Positions 53,997-63,368 are shown, counted from the first letter of the stretch. The stretch: 64,000 bases of DNA from an uncultured Eubacteriales bacterium (GCA_900314565.1 OMVU01000019.1:1-64000); one strand, 5' to 3'. Notes: generated from the letters alone by a model not told the origin. A program made the numbers and translations.

Positions 53997-54632
53997 ATGC
54001 CGAACCGCCTCACTTCCCATGATCTTGCCCGCATATCCTGCAGCGCCTGCGAAGGCTGCGGCGAATGCTGCCGCGGTATGGACGACACGATCCACCTGGA
54101 CCCCTATGATGTCTGTCTGCTCAGTCAGAACCTCGGCACAGGCTTCGGAGAGCTCCTGAATACGCGCATCGGGCTTCATGTTGACGGCGGGCTCGTGCTC
54201 CCTCACCTCCTTATGGACAAAGAGACAGACGCCTGTTCCTTTCTCGGTCCCGACGGCCGCTGCAGTATTCACGCCTTCCGGCCGGGCTTCTGCAGACTCT
54301 ATCCCCTCGGACGGGTCTACGAAAACGGTACCCTCGGCTATTTTGTGACGGATTCCGTCTGCCCCGAAGGCCGGAGCAAAGTGCGTATCCATAAATGGCT
54401 CGAAATAGCCGACCTCCCCCGCTACGAGGCTTTCCTTCTGACCTGGCATGACTTCCGGAAGGAGGTACAAAAAAAGCTCCTCTCCGCACAGGATATGGAG
54501 CTCTCTCAGAAGACCGCGCTCTATATTCTTGACCTCTTCTACGGGACTCCGACAGCGCCCGGAAGAGATTTCCATACGGCTTTCGCACGCAGGATCAAAA
54601 AGGCCCGGAAGGATCTCGGCCTTTCGGTCTGA
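53997..54632 (+). CDS. YkgJ-like cysteine-cluster protein
   Basis: The 211-residue protein has the zinc/iron-chelating cysteine pattern of the YkgJ/UPF0153 family: CSACEGCGECCRGMDD near 17-32, then CSFLGPDGRCSIHAFRPGFC and CPEGR. Function is not established for the family. Start chosen at the ATG at 53997, with GGAGG 8 bases upstream; an upstream ATG at 53976 overlaps that site. It runs against its neighbours. Confidence 0.85.
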   Translation: MPNRLTSHDLARISCSACEGCGECCRGMDDTIHLDPYDVCLLSQNLGTGFGELLNTRIGLHVDGGLVLPHLLMDKETDACSFLGPDGRCSIHAFRPGFCRLYPLGRVYENGTLGYFVTDSVCPEGRSKVRIHKWLEIADLPRYEAFLLTWHDFRKEVQKKLLSAQDMELSQKTALYILDLFYGTPTAPGRDFHTAFARRIKKARKDLGLSV

Positions 54633-54654
54633 GCAGCCGGAAAACAGATCAGTC

Positions 54655-54734
54655 CGTCCGATGATCGGCAGGAGGTGAAGTTCTGCGCCGTCCGATGATC
54701 GGCAGGAGGTGAAGTTCCGCGCCGTTCGAGGATC
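54655..54734. repeat. Tandem 34-bp repeat after the YkgJ gene
   Basis: Two adjacent copies of CGTCCGATGATCGGCAGGAG + GTGAAGTTC(T/C)GCGC at 54655-54688 and 54689-54722, then a partial third (CGTTCGAGGATC). Each copy contains AGGAGG-like AGGAGGTG, but no ORF follows. It may be a slippage product. Confidence 0.75.
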
Positions 54735-54770
54735 AGATCTGCTGCACAGCCCCGGGATCAGGCCTGCAGA

Positions 54771-56144
54771 TCACACAGACTTGTGAACGGATCTCCTCTT
54801 CCTGAGACTGACAAAAAGAAACGGAAGCTCACAGGCGAGCATCGAGACCCAGCCTGCCATGCATGCCCACGGGACCGCTTCGATTCCCATATGGAAATGA
54901 AAAACCATGAAGAAGCACGCGGCGAATCGAACCCCCATGTTCATGATGCTGCTCACGAGTGTGATCCTGAGATCTCCGATCCCGCGGAAATAGCCCTGGA
55001 TCGCATTGGTGCAGGAAGGCAGCACATACATGAGGGCGATGAGACGGAGATATTTTTCGCCTTCACGAATTACTTCCGCATCTACGGTGAACAGTCTCAT
55101 AAAAAAATCAGAGAAAAGAAGAAGAACGATCCCCGAAAGAAGACCATATCCCGCATCGAGAAGGATCCCCAGGAAAAACGTCTTTCTGACACGCGCCTTT
55201 TTCCCCGCTCCCTCATTCTGCGCCATGACCGATGTCATCGCATGCGCGATATTTCTGCCCGGGATGAGAGCGAAGTCATCGATCCTGTTCGCGGCCGCAA
55301 AGGCAGCCGTCACGGCTACCCCGAGCGAATTGACGACGCCCTGTACGCCTACGATCCCAAGCTGAACGGTCGACTGCTGCAGTGCGCTGACAGCCCCGTA
55401 AGAAAGCGTTTTTTTAAGCATCCCGGAATCAAAGATCCGCCATTCCCGCCCCATGTCAAGGAGCAGGACTTTTCTCTTTATATAGAGCCAGCAGAAGAGG
55501 CAGCTCAGGGCTTCGCTCAGGACCGTGCTGACCGCACACCCTACCACGCCTGCGCCCAGCCCGACTACAAAGAGCAGGTCTCCGACGATATTGACAGCCG
55601 CGCTCACGCCAAGGAAAATGAGAGGCGACCTGCTGTCCCCCAGAGCCCGGAGCGTCGACGCGAAAAAATTGTAAACATAATTGAAAATGAGCCCGCAGGC
55701 GATGATCCGAAGATAAACTGCAGCATGCGGTATGATCACGGGATCGACCTGCATGACATGGAGGATCGGATCGGCGAGAAGGAGCACCGCGATCCCGACG
55801 CTGAGCGAGAACACACTCCCGGAGATCATCGCCGTGCTGACCTGCCTTTTCAGTTTCCCATATTCACCGGCCCCGAACAGGTTCCCGATCAGAATGCCGG
55901 ATCCGAGACTGATCCCCTGTACGAACATGATGATAAGCGTCATGACCGGGTTGCTCGTGCCGACAGCAGCCAGCGCCGTGCTGCCGACGAACTTTCCGAC
56001 GATAATGCTGTCGACGGCATTGTACGTCAGCTGAAGAATATTGCCGAGCACCAGGGGAATCGTGAACCGAACGATGATCGGAAGGAGCGCCCCTTCCGTG
56101 AGATCCCGCACGGTGCTTTCATTTTTTCCTTTTTCAGACTTCAT
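54771..56144 (-). CDS. MATE-family efflux transporter
   Basis: The roughly 457-residue integral membrane protein has about twelve membrane segments. The N-terminal half has PLVLGNILQLTYNAVDSIIV and ISLGSGILIGNLFGAGEYGK, both typical of the DinF/MATE family. MATE proteins export drugs or metabolites in exchange for sodium or protons. Start chosen at ATG 56144; TTG 56168 is an alternative, and the ribosome binding site is weak. It lies downstream of the nrfA-resBC genes on the same strand, but a hairpin separates them, so it is probably independent. Confidence 0.92.
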   Translation of the reverse strand: MKSEKGKNESTVRDLTEGALLPIIVRFTIPLVLGNILQLTYNAVDSIIVGKFVGSTALAAVGTSNPVMTLIIMFVQGISLGSGILIGNLFGAGEYGKLKRQVSTAMISGSVFSLSVGIAVLLLADPILHVMQVDPVIIPHAAVYLRIIACGLIFNYVYNFFASTLRALGDSRSPLIFLGVSAAVNIVGDLLFVVGLGAGVVGCAVSTVLSEALSCLFCWLYIKRKVLLLDMGREWRIFDSGMLKKTLSYGAVSALQQSTVQLGIVGVQGVVNSLGVAVTAAFAAANRIDDFALIPGRNIAHAMTSVMAQNEGAGKKARVRKTFFLGILLDAGYGLLSGIVLLLFSDFFMRLFTVDAEVIREGEKYLRLIALMYVLPSCTNAIQGYFRGIGDLRITLVSSIMNMGVRFAACFFMVFHFHMGIEAVPWACMAGWVSMLACELPFLFVSLRKRRSVHKSV

Positions 56145-56191
56145 CAATGCTCTTTTATACCTCGCCAAGAGTGCATTCTGTCACACACATA

Positions 56192-56234
56192 CGCCCCTGT
56201 CATTCCCGGCTGAATATGGGATATGACAGGGGCG
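56192..56234. other. Hairpin between resC and the MATE gene
   Basis: CGCCCCTGTCAT and ATGACAGGGGCG form a 12-pair stem with an inner CCC/GGG. No T-run follows on the minus strand, so it may terminate or only stabilise the resC end. Confidence 0.5.
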
Positions 56235-56260
56235 CATGACGCGTATCGCTTCTTCCTCTC

Positions 56261-57100
56261 TCACGCGTAGCTGTGCACGCCCGGGAGGAATGTGTTAACA
56301 CCGATATAGGTAAAGATCACACAGACAAAGCCCACGACGGCGAAAATCGCTGCGCTTCTTCCCTTAACTCCCCTCCGGATGCGGAGATGCAGATAAAACA
56401 TATAGATGAGCCAGGTGACCAGCGACCATGTCTCCTTCGGATCCCAGGACCAGTAGCTTCCCCAGGCGCGCTCTGCCCAGATCGAACCCGTGATGATCGT
56501 GAAGGTAAGAAAGAGTAGTCCGAGGGACGCGGCGCGATAGCTCACCATGTCCAGCCATTCCCGGTCCGGAATGTGCTGATTCCAGAAGTCGCTGCCGTTC
56601 ATCTTCTCACGGAGAAGGAACATCAGCGACACGGCAAAGGAGACCCCGAATCCTCCGTAGGCTATAATAGCCGTCGACACGTGGAAGAAAAGCCAGCTGC
56701 TGCGGAGGGCGGGCATGAGTTCCTTCACTTCCTTGCTCTGCATCGCGGCATACCCGATGACCAGAAAGATGACCGGCACGGAGAACGCTCCAAGTGCCTT
56801 GAACTGATATTTAAAAATGAAGATCAGGCTCACCAGCGCGATGCCCCAGGCAAAGCTTGTCGCAAACTCATAATTGTTCGTGAGCGGAAGACGGCCTGCC
56901 CCGATCGTCCGGACAACGAGCGCCACTGTGTGTACGCCGAAACAGGCGGACAGCAGATAGGCCGCTGTCGATCCGGCCTTCTCATTTTTCATCGCAAAGA
57001 ACACGAAGAACAGGATCATCGTGATAAAGTAACCGATCATCGATACTGTGAACAGAATATTCTCAGCCGAAAGAAACACTTCATTTCCCATATTGCACAT
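56261..57100 (-). CDS. ResC/CcsA cytochrome c biogenesis protein
   Basis: The 279-residue membrane protein has about eight segments and the haem-handling WWD motif WGSYWSWDPKETWSLVTW. With ResB it forms system II, which exports haem and attaches it to CxxCH cysteines. Starts at ATG 57100 or 57091 (weak ribosome site). It follows the ResB gene and would serve NrfA, the only c-type cytochrome seen here. Confidence 0.93.
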   Translation of the reverse strand: MCNMGNEVFLSAENILFTVSMIGYFITMILFFVFFAMKNEKAGSTAAYLLSACFGVHTVALVVRTIGAGRLPLTNNYEFATSFAWGIALVSLIFIFKYQFKALGAFSVPVIFLVIGYAAMQSKEVKELMPALRSSWLFFHVSTAIIAYGGFGVSFAVSLMFLLREKMNGSDFWNQHIPDREWLDMVSYRAASLGLLFLTFTIITGSIWAERAWGSYWSWDPKETWSLVTWLIYMFYLHLRIRRGVKGRSAAIFAVVGFVCVIFTYIGVNTFLPGVHSYA

Positions 57101-57154
57101 ATTCCAATCGCCTGTGAGGGTGACTGGATCTTCCTTTCTCCCGGATCCTCCAGG

Positions 57155-58819
57155 TCATTGCTCTTCTTTATCAAATTTTTTCGCAGCGCGTTCCCGGGCT
57201 TCCTTATACGCAAGGGCTGCTTTCTTTGCGCGTTCCTCCGCTGCCCGGTAGGCCTCGGCCGCTTCATCTGCAAGCTTCATTGCCTCCAGGGCGGCAGCTT
57301 CGGCTTCGCTCAGATCCTTCCCGGAAAGCTCTCCGGATACTTCAGCCTTTTCATCGGGCTCAGCTCTCTCTCCGGGCTCTCCGGACTTCTCATCTTCCTC
57401 AGATTTTTCTCCGGACTTCTCATCTTCCTCAGATTTCTCTCCGGACTTCCCGTGCTTCTCATCTTCCTCAGCTCTCTCTCCGGGTTTCCCGGGCTTCTCA
57501 TCCTCAGAAGAGCCCTTCGGAGGCTCCTTATCATCCTTCTCCGATGCCGGAATCCCTGCTTTTTCAAGCTTCTCCCTGAGCGCCCGGTCAAATAGGACGC
57601 CTCCTTTTCTGCTTGATCCGGTGACCAGCCACAGGCCGTCCTTTTTCCTTGCCCACATCTCAGCCGGCTGTACGTAAAGTGCCAGAAGAAGCCCCAGCAT
57701 GATCACGATCCCTCCGGCCAGAGCAAGCTTCGAAAACGGCTCGGTCGTGATCTGGATCAGTGTGTAGGACTGAGGATCTGTGAACCACACCGTCAGATCA
57801 TCGATCGTAATGTACTCCGAGGCTCCGAGGGCATTCATCCCGATGACCCGTTCGTTGTAGTAGGCAATGTACAGATAATAAGGATTCCTGAGCTCTGACG
57901 TCCTTGTTCCGATCTCCCCGTCTGCATCCATAAAGAAATCCGGATAAAATGCCTGAATGAGGATGGACAGTCCCGGCACTTCCGTGATCGGCGTCACCTC
58001 GCCGACACAGACGACGCCGTTCTGGATCTCCTCGCCGCCCTTTGAGACATGCATGGCCGCCGCCCATCCGGTGGAATTCTGATAGAACTTCATGCCGAAC
58101 ATGGCCGCCGGATGATTGACGCTGGTCGTCCCGCTCATCTCATCGCCATTCGATACATTCCGCACCGTAAAGTCTGTCGTGTACTGATCCACGGTCTCGT
58201 CGCCGCGCAGATCGATCCTGAAATCATCGATCGTGAGCACGTAACTCGTATCCCCGATCCTCTTTGACTGGCCCGTGACACCGTATACGGCCGTCTCGGT
58301 CTTCAGCATCTGCCCGACGCCGAAGCCTATGATCAGGATGAGTATTCCCAGATGGCACAGCCATGCCCCCCATATGCCGGCTTTATTTTTTACGGCATAT
58401 ATGTACTCTGTTCCGTCCTCAAAGCTTCCGGAGACCGTTTTCCTGAATCCCATCTCCGAAAAAAGCCCTGCAGGATCCTTCTCCGAAGTCCCGTATATTC
58501 TGCCGCAGGACTTTTCCCTCTTTTCCGGGACGAACCCCGCCTTCCAGAGACGGATCAGTCCGGGAGCGCGGATCACATTGCAGAATATCAGATTCAGACA
58601 GAGGAATGCGGTGATCACGACGAACCATATACTGTGGAATACATCGTCAAGACCGAACAGCATGATCGCCGCAGCCGCTCTCTCCCCGTAAGCGGTCGTA
58701 TACCACGAAAGGGTCTGTCCCTGCGTGATAAAGCTTCCGAACGCGCAGGCCGCTGCCAGCACAAGCAGAAGAATGAGTGCGAACTGCATCGAGCTCAGAA
58801 ATTTCAATATTTTTCGCAT
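57155..58819 (-). CDS. ResB-like cytochrome c biogenesis protein with charged C-terminal tail
   Basis: From the ATG at 58819 the product is about 554 residues. The first 410 resemble ResB: SSMQFALILLLVLAAACAFG, an IWFVVITAFLCLNLIFCNVI segment, a large extracytoplasmic domain and a closing membrane segment near 385. The last 140 residues are not ResB-like: repeats of SGEKSEEDEK-type acidic/Gly/Lys sequence, then an Ala/Glu/Lys helix (AEAYRAAEERAKKAALAYKE). Such tails are uncommon in this family. It lies between nrfA and resC. No clear ribosome binding site; GTG 58834 is an alternative. Confidence 0.88.
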   Translation of the reverse strand: MRKILKFLSSMQFALILLLVLAAACAFGSFITQGQTLSWYTTAYGERAAAAIMLFGLDDVFHSIWFVVITAFLCLNLIFCNVIRAPGLIRLWKAGFVPEKREKSCGRIYGTSEKDPAGLFSEMGFRKTVSGSFEDGTEYIYAVKNKAGIWGAWLCHLGILILIIGFGVGQMLKTETAVYGVTGQSKRIGDTSYVLTIDDFRIDLRGDETVDQYTTDFTVRNVSNGDEMSGTTSVNHPAAMFGMKFYQNSTGWAAAMHVSKGGEEIQNGVVCVGEVTPITEVPGLSILIQAFYPDFFMDADGEIGTRTSELRNPYYLYIAYYNERVIGMNALGASEYITIDDLTVWFTDPQSYTLIQITTEPFSKLALAGGIVIMLGLLLALYVQPAEMWARKKDGLWLVTGSSRKGGVLFDRALREKLEKAGIPASEKDDKEPPKGSSEDEKPGKPGERAEEDEKHGKSGEKSEEDEKSGEKSEEDEKSGEPGERAEPDEKAEVSGELSGKDLSEAEAAALEAMKLADEAAEAYRAAEERAKKAALAYKEARERAAKKFDKEEQ

Positions 58820-58965
58820 ATACGGTACTGTCACTTTCCCCGACAGACGGCAGTCTGATCGGAAGTCACCGGAAGACATGTCCTTCCAAGAAAGAAAGGG
58901 CCGATTCCTCAGCCCTTCCCATCAAATAACATCATGCATTGTGCGTTTTGTAAGCGGAGGACATC

Positions 58966-60228
58966 TCACGCAAACAGGAGAAGCGCCTGATCTGCGAGTC
59001 CCTCTGCCGTGTCAAGACATTCATTGGCCAGCTCGGAATTGTGTGCCCCCTCAGCGTTCTCGACATAACAGAAATCCCAGTACCACTGAGCAGACCTGTA
59101 AAGGCTGCGCACCTCATTCAGCTGTTCTTCCGTCATCGTTCCGGCATTGACGGCATCCGTCAGCTTATCGTTCAGATCTGACAGCTTCTGTCCGACTTCC
59201 GTCTCCCTCTTTGTGACCTGCTCCTGGATTTTTCTGACTGCATTGGTCATGTCCGCATCGCCGTGGCACTGTGTGCAGCTCTGAAGCAGGGTCTTATTTT
59301 CAAGAGGACTCTCCCACGTGTGGCTCAGATAGACGGTCCCGTCCTCGGTCTCCATCTTGGCCATGTGGCAGTCCGCGCAGGTGAGGGTCGCGGCATGCTT
59401 GCCGAGCAGGAATGTCTCCATCTCCGGATGCTGTGCCTTCAGATGGTATGTACCCGTGCTCTCCTGTATCCAGTCAGCAAAACCGATCGAATTATAGTAA
59501 TTGAGGATCGCTGTCGGATGCATATTCGCAACACTGTCATACGGCATCGTCGTCGCCTTGTCCTCCGGGCGGAAGTAATACTCGATGTGGCACTGTCCGC
59601 AGGAGAGGACCGCCGGATCGATTCCCGCCATATCCTCGCCGAGGCACCGCTGCACATACTCATGAGTGATCGTGATCTGCCCCTTCTTCCCCGCGTCGTT
59701 GCCGTGGCAGTTGTAGCAGCTCGTGCTCTCCTCCATCTGGGAGAAGACCTCCCCGAAGTCCATCGAGTAAGCGCCGAGTCCCTGATCGTTGACGAGTTTT
59801 GTGAAATCCGGCGTCTTACAGGTGAGACAGTTGGCAAGCGCGTGCGGACGCTCCGTAGCCGCCACATCCTCCAGACAGTAGTTGTGCCCGACCGCACTGG
59901 TGTAATCCTTCGCGAATCCGAAGCCCTCATAAAGGTTCACAATATACGGATCCTGGTCGATATAGCTCAGTCGGTTATTATTCTCCGCGTTCGCGTTCAT
60001 GGTCTTCACGATCTCCGGATAATACTGCGCCCACTCATCCGCCGAGACGACACCGTTCGCGCGCGCTGCACCCGGAGCCTCGACCTCTATGAGCGTCGGT
60101 ACAGCCGCTTTGGCGGCCGGATGGTCGGCGGGCGGATTTGCGATTCGATAAGCGTGCATACCGCCTACCAGCGCAAGAGACAGGGCCACCGCCCCTGCAA
60201 AGCTGTATATAAATCTTTTATCTGCCAT
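58966..60228 (-). CDS. nrfA: Pentahaem nitrite reductase NrfA
   Basis: The 420-residue cytochrome c552 reduces nitrite to ammonium with six electrons. It has four CxxCH motifs (171-175, 210-214, 284-288, 318-322) and the active-site CxxCK (C134, C137, K138). CGQCHIEYYF (Y217) and KAQHPEMETFLLGKH (H267) carry the catalytic Tyr and His; an Arg lies in the first third. An N-terminal hydrophobic stretch (8-27) may be a signal or anchor. Usually NrfH supplies electrons; no nrfH is adjacent. It precedes the ResB and ResC genes. AAGGGG lies just upstream of the ATG. Confidence 0.96.
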   Translation of the reverse strand: MADKRFIYSFAGAVALSLALVGGMHAYRIANPPADHPAAKAAVPTLIEVEAPGAARANGVVSADEWAQYYPEIVKTMNANAENNNRLSYIDQDPYIVNLYEGFGFAKDYTSAVGHNYCLEDVAATERPHALANCLTCKTPDFTKLVNDQGLGAYSMDFGEVFSQMEESTSCYNCHGNDAGKKGQITITHEYVQRCLGEDMAGIDPAVLSCGQCHIEYYFRPEDKATTMPYDSVANMHPTAILNYYNSIGFADWIQESTGTYHLKAQHPEMETFLLGKHAATLTCADCHMAKMETEDGTVYLSHTWESPLENKTLLQSCTQCHGDADMTNAVRKIQEQVTKRETEVGQKLSDLNDKLTDAVNAGTMTEEQLNEVRSLYRSAQWYWDFCYVENAEGAHNSELANECLDTAEGLADQALLLFA

Positions 60229-60246
60229 AAAACTACCCCTTCTTTA

Positions 60247-60301
60247 TATACAAACACTTTTCTTTCTGTTCGTTTTATACAAACACTCTTCTTTCTGTTC
60301 G
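60247..60301 (-). repeat. Tandem 26-bp repeat upstream of nrfA
   Basis: Read on the minus strand, GAACAGAAAGAAGAGTGTTT + GTATA (60276-60301) and GAACAGAAAGAAAAGTGTTT + GTATA (60247-60272) are direct copies with a 29-base period, ending about 19 bases before the nrfA start codon. They could be regulator binding sites, or a leader duplicated by slippage. The GTATA end may also be part of a promoter -10. Confidence 0.7.
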
Positions 60302-60798
60302 GATTCCCAAAAGCCGGAATCAGGAAAGTGTGCACGATGGCATCTCATTCCCCGTATTGAGGCCCCGGCAGTTCAGGAAGCGGGAATCCTTCCAGTCACT
60401 TCATCTTATTCGGCTCATTGTCCGCCCCCATGCCCGAGGGCACACTTCACCCCTGAAATCACTTTTATTATAACAAAATAGTAAAGGATTTTCACACACT
60501 AATCAATAGACATCCGCTAAATTTTCTATACGCTTTTCCTGATTTTTTCCTTCCTACTCTTCACTGCCCGGATCATGGGAATTCTGCATTATAGAATCAG
60601 GAACGCCTCGACGCTTGCAGAACGCACCAAGAAAGGGAATTGAATGAACAGGGAAAGCGTACATTTTTTGCAATTACCGGCTTTCACGCCAGGTTCCCTA
60701 TTTTGAGCTTGTGTCTCCTCGAAAGCAGGGCGTATTATTAGAGCAGTTAGAGGCAACAGTCATCTCACTTATTGCATACAACGAAAAGGACATTGTTT
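60302..60798. other. Intergenic region between nrfA and the pyrophosphatase gene
   Basis: Contains TATAAT-like sequence on the minus strand near 60466-60480 (possible nrfA promoter with weak -35) and a C-type half hairpin (CAGGAACGCCTCGACG near 60598). It is otherwise AT-rich without a gene. AAAAGGA precedes the pyrophosphatase start. Confidence 0.5.
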
Positions 60799-62442
60799 AT
60801 GAATACCATCGATCCGATCTATATCACCGGTCACCTTCATCCGGATACCGACTCCATCGCTTCCGCGATTGCCTACAGCTTTTTCAAGCGCGCGATGGGG
60901 GTCCGGGCAATTCCCTGCCGTCTCGGGAAGCTCAATGCGGAATCTTCCTATCTCCTGAAACGTTTCGGCTTTGAGGAGCCGATGCTCCTCACGGATGCGC
61001 GCGTCTGCCTCAGCGAGATCAAGCTGGATCCTCTCCGCTATTTCAAGCCGGACACGACGATCTTCGAAGCCCTTCAGGAAATGAACACCGGTCACTTCAC
61101 CTACTGCGGTATCGTCGACGATGAGATGCATCTCGTCGGTCTCGTCACCAAAAGCGATATCGCTGCCGTAGGGCTGGGCGATACAGCCTACAACATTGAT
61201 ATCCTGAGCAAAGTATCTCCCGAGGACATCGCCCGGACGATCGACGGAAAGATCCTTTTTAATGATCCGGAAATGCAGATCAACGGCAGGGTCAGCATGC
61301 TGGCCATGGCCGAAAAGAGCCGTATCGAAGACTACGATATCAGCGGCCGGATCGTGATCATCGGCGATTATGCCGAGGCCCAGAAGGCCGTGATCCGGAA
61401 GGGGGCCGGACTCCTCATCATTGTCTGGGCTGAAGGCGTCGATGAGGAAGTCCTCGCGCTTGCAAAAGAGCACCATTGCCCGATCATCCTCTCCGGTCAT
61501 GGCGCGATGAACACTTCCCGTTATCTGTTCTTCGCCCCGGAAGTCCGTCACATCATGAAGACGGACCTGATCACCTTCACGACCAATGAGCTGGCAGAGG
61601 ACGTCGGTGCCAAGATGATGCGCAGCCGGTACCACATTTATCCGGTTGTCACGCCGGACAAAAAGCTCTTCGGATATGCCGCGCGCTACCATATCATGAA
61701 CTGCGAGAATAAGAAGATCATCATGGTCGACCACAATGAATTCTCCCAGTCTGTCCGCGCGATCGAGAAAGCCCGCGTCCTCGAGGTACTGGACCATCAC
61801 CGCATCAACGATTTTTCGACGACGCAGCCGGTCACCTTCAGAAATGAGATCGTCGGTTCGACCGCCACGATCGTCGCGACGATCTACAGGGAAAATCAGA
61901 TCCCGATCCCGCAGAATCTCGCAGGACTTCTGCTCGGCGCTCTGCTCTCGGACACGATGAATTTCCACTCCCCGACCACGACGGACAAGGACCGGCAGAC
62001 CGCCAATATTCTCGCAGCCATGGCTGACCTCGATATCGACGAATTTGCGAAGGATATGTTCGCAGTCACCGCGAACACGGAGGGCCGTACGCTCACGGAA
62101 ATGCTGAATCAGGATATGAAGATCTACGATGTCCGGGAGACAAAATTCTCGATCTCCCAGGTCATCGTCACTTCAACGAAAGATCTTCCGGATGAGAAGG
62201 CCTCCATCACATCCACTGTCGAGGCGTTCGCCGACAAAAAGCAGCTTGACCTGGCAGTTCTCGTCTTCACGAGCATTCTGGAGAACGGCTCTGTCGTCTA
62301 TTACGGCGGGAACCGGGCGATGTGGGCACATGAGGCTTTCCCGGACGAAAACAATGAGGAGCATAGCTTCCAGGACGGTCTGCTGTCCAGGAAGCAGCAG
62401 ATCCTGCCGGCGCTTACGAAGGTGATTTCCTCCTACTCATAA
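60799..62442 (+). CDS. Family II inorganic pyrophosphatase with CBS/DRTGG domains
   Basis: The 547-residue DHH phosphoesterase hydrolyses pyrophosphate with manganese or cobalt. Catalytic elements: G11-H-L-H14-P-D16-x-D18 at the N-terminus and D332-H-H (LDHHRIND). Between them lie a CBS domain (about 84-125), a DRTGG domain (about 140-245), and a second CBS (about 255-300), which normally bind adenine nucleotides and tune activity. The C-terminal DHHA2 part closes the active site. The start at 60799 has AAAGGA 9 bases upstream. It turns away from nrfA and is plausibly monocistronic. Confidence 0.93.
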   Translation: MNTIDPIYITGHLHPDTDSIASAIAYSFFKRAMGVRAIPCRLGKLNAESSYLLKRFGFEEPMLLTDARVCLSEIKLDPLRYFKPDTTIFEALQEMNTGHFTYCGIVDDEMHLVGLVTKSDIAAVGLGDTAYNIDILSKVSPEDIARTIDGKILFNDPEMQINGRVSMLAMAEKSRIEDYDISGRIVIIGDYAEAQKAVIRKGAGLLIIVWAEGVDEEVLALAKEHHCPIILSGHGAMNTSRYLFFAPEVRHIMKTDLITFTTNELAEDVGAKMMRSRYHIYPVVTPDKKLFGYAARYHIMNCENKKIIMVDHNEFSQSVRAIEKARVLEVLDHHRINDFSTTQPVTFRNEIVGSTATIVATIYRENQIPIPQNLAGLLLGALLSDTMNFHSPTTTDKDRQTANILAAMADLDIDEFAKDMFAVTANTEGRTLTEMLNQDMKIYDVRETKFSISQVIVTSTKDLPDEKASITSTVEAFADKKQLDLAVLVFTSILENGSVVYYGGNRAMWAHEAFPDENNEEHSFQDGLLSRKQQILPALTKVISSYS

Positions 62443-62641
62443 ATGACAGCCGGCTCAGCCCGAATGATGCCGGAATGATGCAGGCATCGGACCCCGGACC
62501 TTCTGCCGGTGAGACCGGCGTCAGGAACGCTCCCGCGATCGTCATGCGCTGTGCGTTCATCATGTACCTGCGCGAGGAGCATCCTGAGTCAGAAATCATT
62601 AAAATTGATAACAGGCGATATAAAAATCGTATATATTTCAG

Positions 62642-62690
62642 TAAAACCGCGGGATCTCTCTGTCTTGACAGAAAAGACCCGCGGTTTTAT
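62642..62690. terminator. Terminator after the pyrophosphatase gene
   Basis: TAAAACCGCGGG and CCCGCGGTTTTA are perfectly complementary around a 24-base loop that itself contains CTGTCTTGACAG. It lies about 200 bases after the stop codon and before the ECF gene. A C hairpin (CAGGAACGCCTCGACGTTCC, 62758-62778) follows; nothing else was recognised in this 402-base gap and no riboswitch was seen. Confidence 0.8.
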
Positions 62691-62844
62691 CATCTTGATA
62701 TTGAAAAAGCCAACAAAAAAGATTCGAATCCGGACAGCCGGCAGGCCCTTGAAGATCCAGGAACGCCTCGACGTTCCTGCTGCGACGCGCAAGGTGCGAA
62801 GCAGCTGCCCATCGAATGAAAACCTCAGCGAAAAGGAGGCATTT

Positions 62845-63366
62845 ATGACAGACACAAAAATCTCGCGCCTTTCGCTCGGCGCACTCTTTGCATCCCTCGT
62901 CTTTATCGGGACGTTCATTTTGAAAATACCTACCCCCGGCACCGGTGGATACATCCACCCCGGAGACGCGCTGGTCATTCTCTCCGGCGTATTCCTGGGA
63001 CCAAACTACGGTTTTCTGGCAGCTGCCGTCGGTTCGGCACTTGCAGATATCCTCGGAGGATATGTTTTCTACGCTCCGATCACGTTCGCTGTCAAAGGCT
63101 GCATCGCACTCCTTGCAGCAATCGCTTTCAGAAAGCTTGCGAAAACGCACTCGCCGAGCGCCGCGCTCATGGCCGGCGGCGTCATTGACATCCTCTTTAC
63201 CGTACTTGGCTACGGAATCCCGGAGGCATTGATCTACGGACCTGCCGGTGCGCTGGCTTCTGCATTCCCGAATTTTGTTCAGGGACTGTCCGGTATGCTT
63301 CTCGCTATGGTCCTCTATCCGATTCTCAGGACGGTACTAACGAGAATCCCGCACAGCGTATCCTGA
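62845..63366 (+). CDS. ECF transporter S component
   Basis: The 173-residue membrane protein has about five or six segments. GGYIHPGDALVILSGVFLGP near 32-51 and GFLAAAVGSALADILGGYVF resemble the GYINxGD and GSALADxxxGY signatures of the COG4720/PF07155 group of ECF substrate-binding subunits. It would capture a vitamin and use a separate ATPase/T module, absent from the window. AAAGGAGG is 5 bases before the ATG. The substrate cannot be told. Confidence 0.88.
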   Translation: MTDTKISRLSLGALFASLVFIGTFILKIPTPGTGGYIHPGDALVILSGVFLGPNYGFLAAAVGSALADILGGYVFYAPITFAVKGCIALLAAIAFRKLAKTHSPSAALMAGGVIDILFTVLGYGIPEALIYGPAGALASAFPNFVQGLSGMLLAMVLYPILRTVLTRIPHSVS

Positions 63367-63368
63367 AA

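Noticed and set aside
53784..54575. Minus-strand ORF of 263 residues opposite the YkgJ-like gene
   Set aside because: The plus-strand gene has a good ribosome binding site and cysteine cluster; the minus product has no motif.
62443..62844. Vitamin riboswitch before the ECF gene
   Set aside because: No TPP, FMN or cobalamin core motif was seen; only a terminator and a C-type hairpin.
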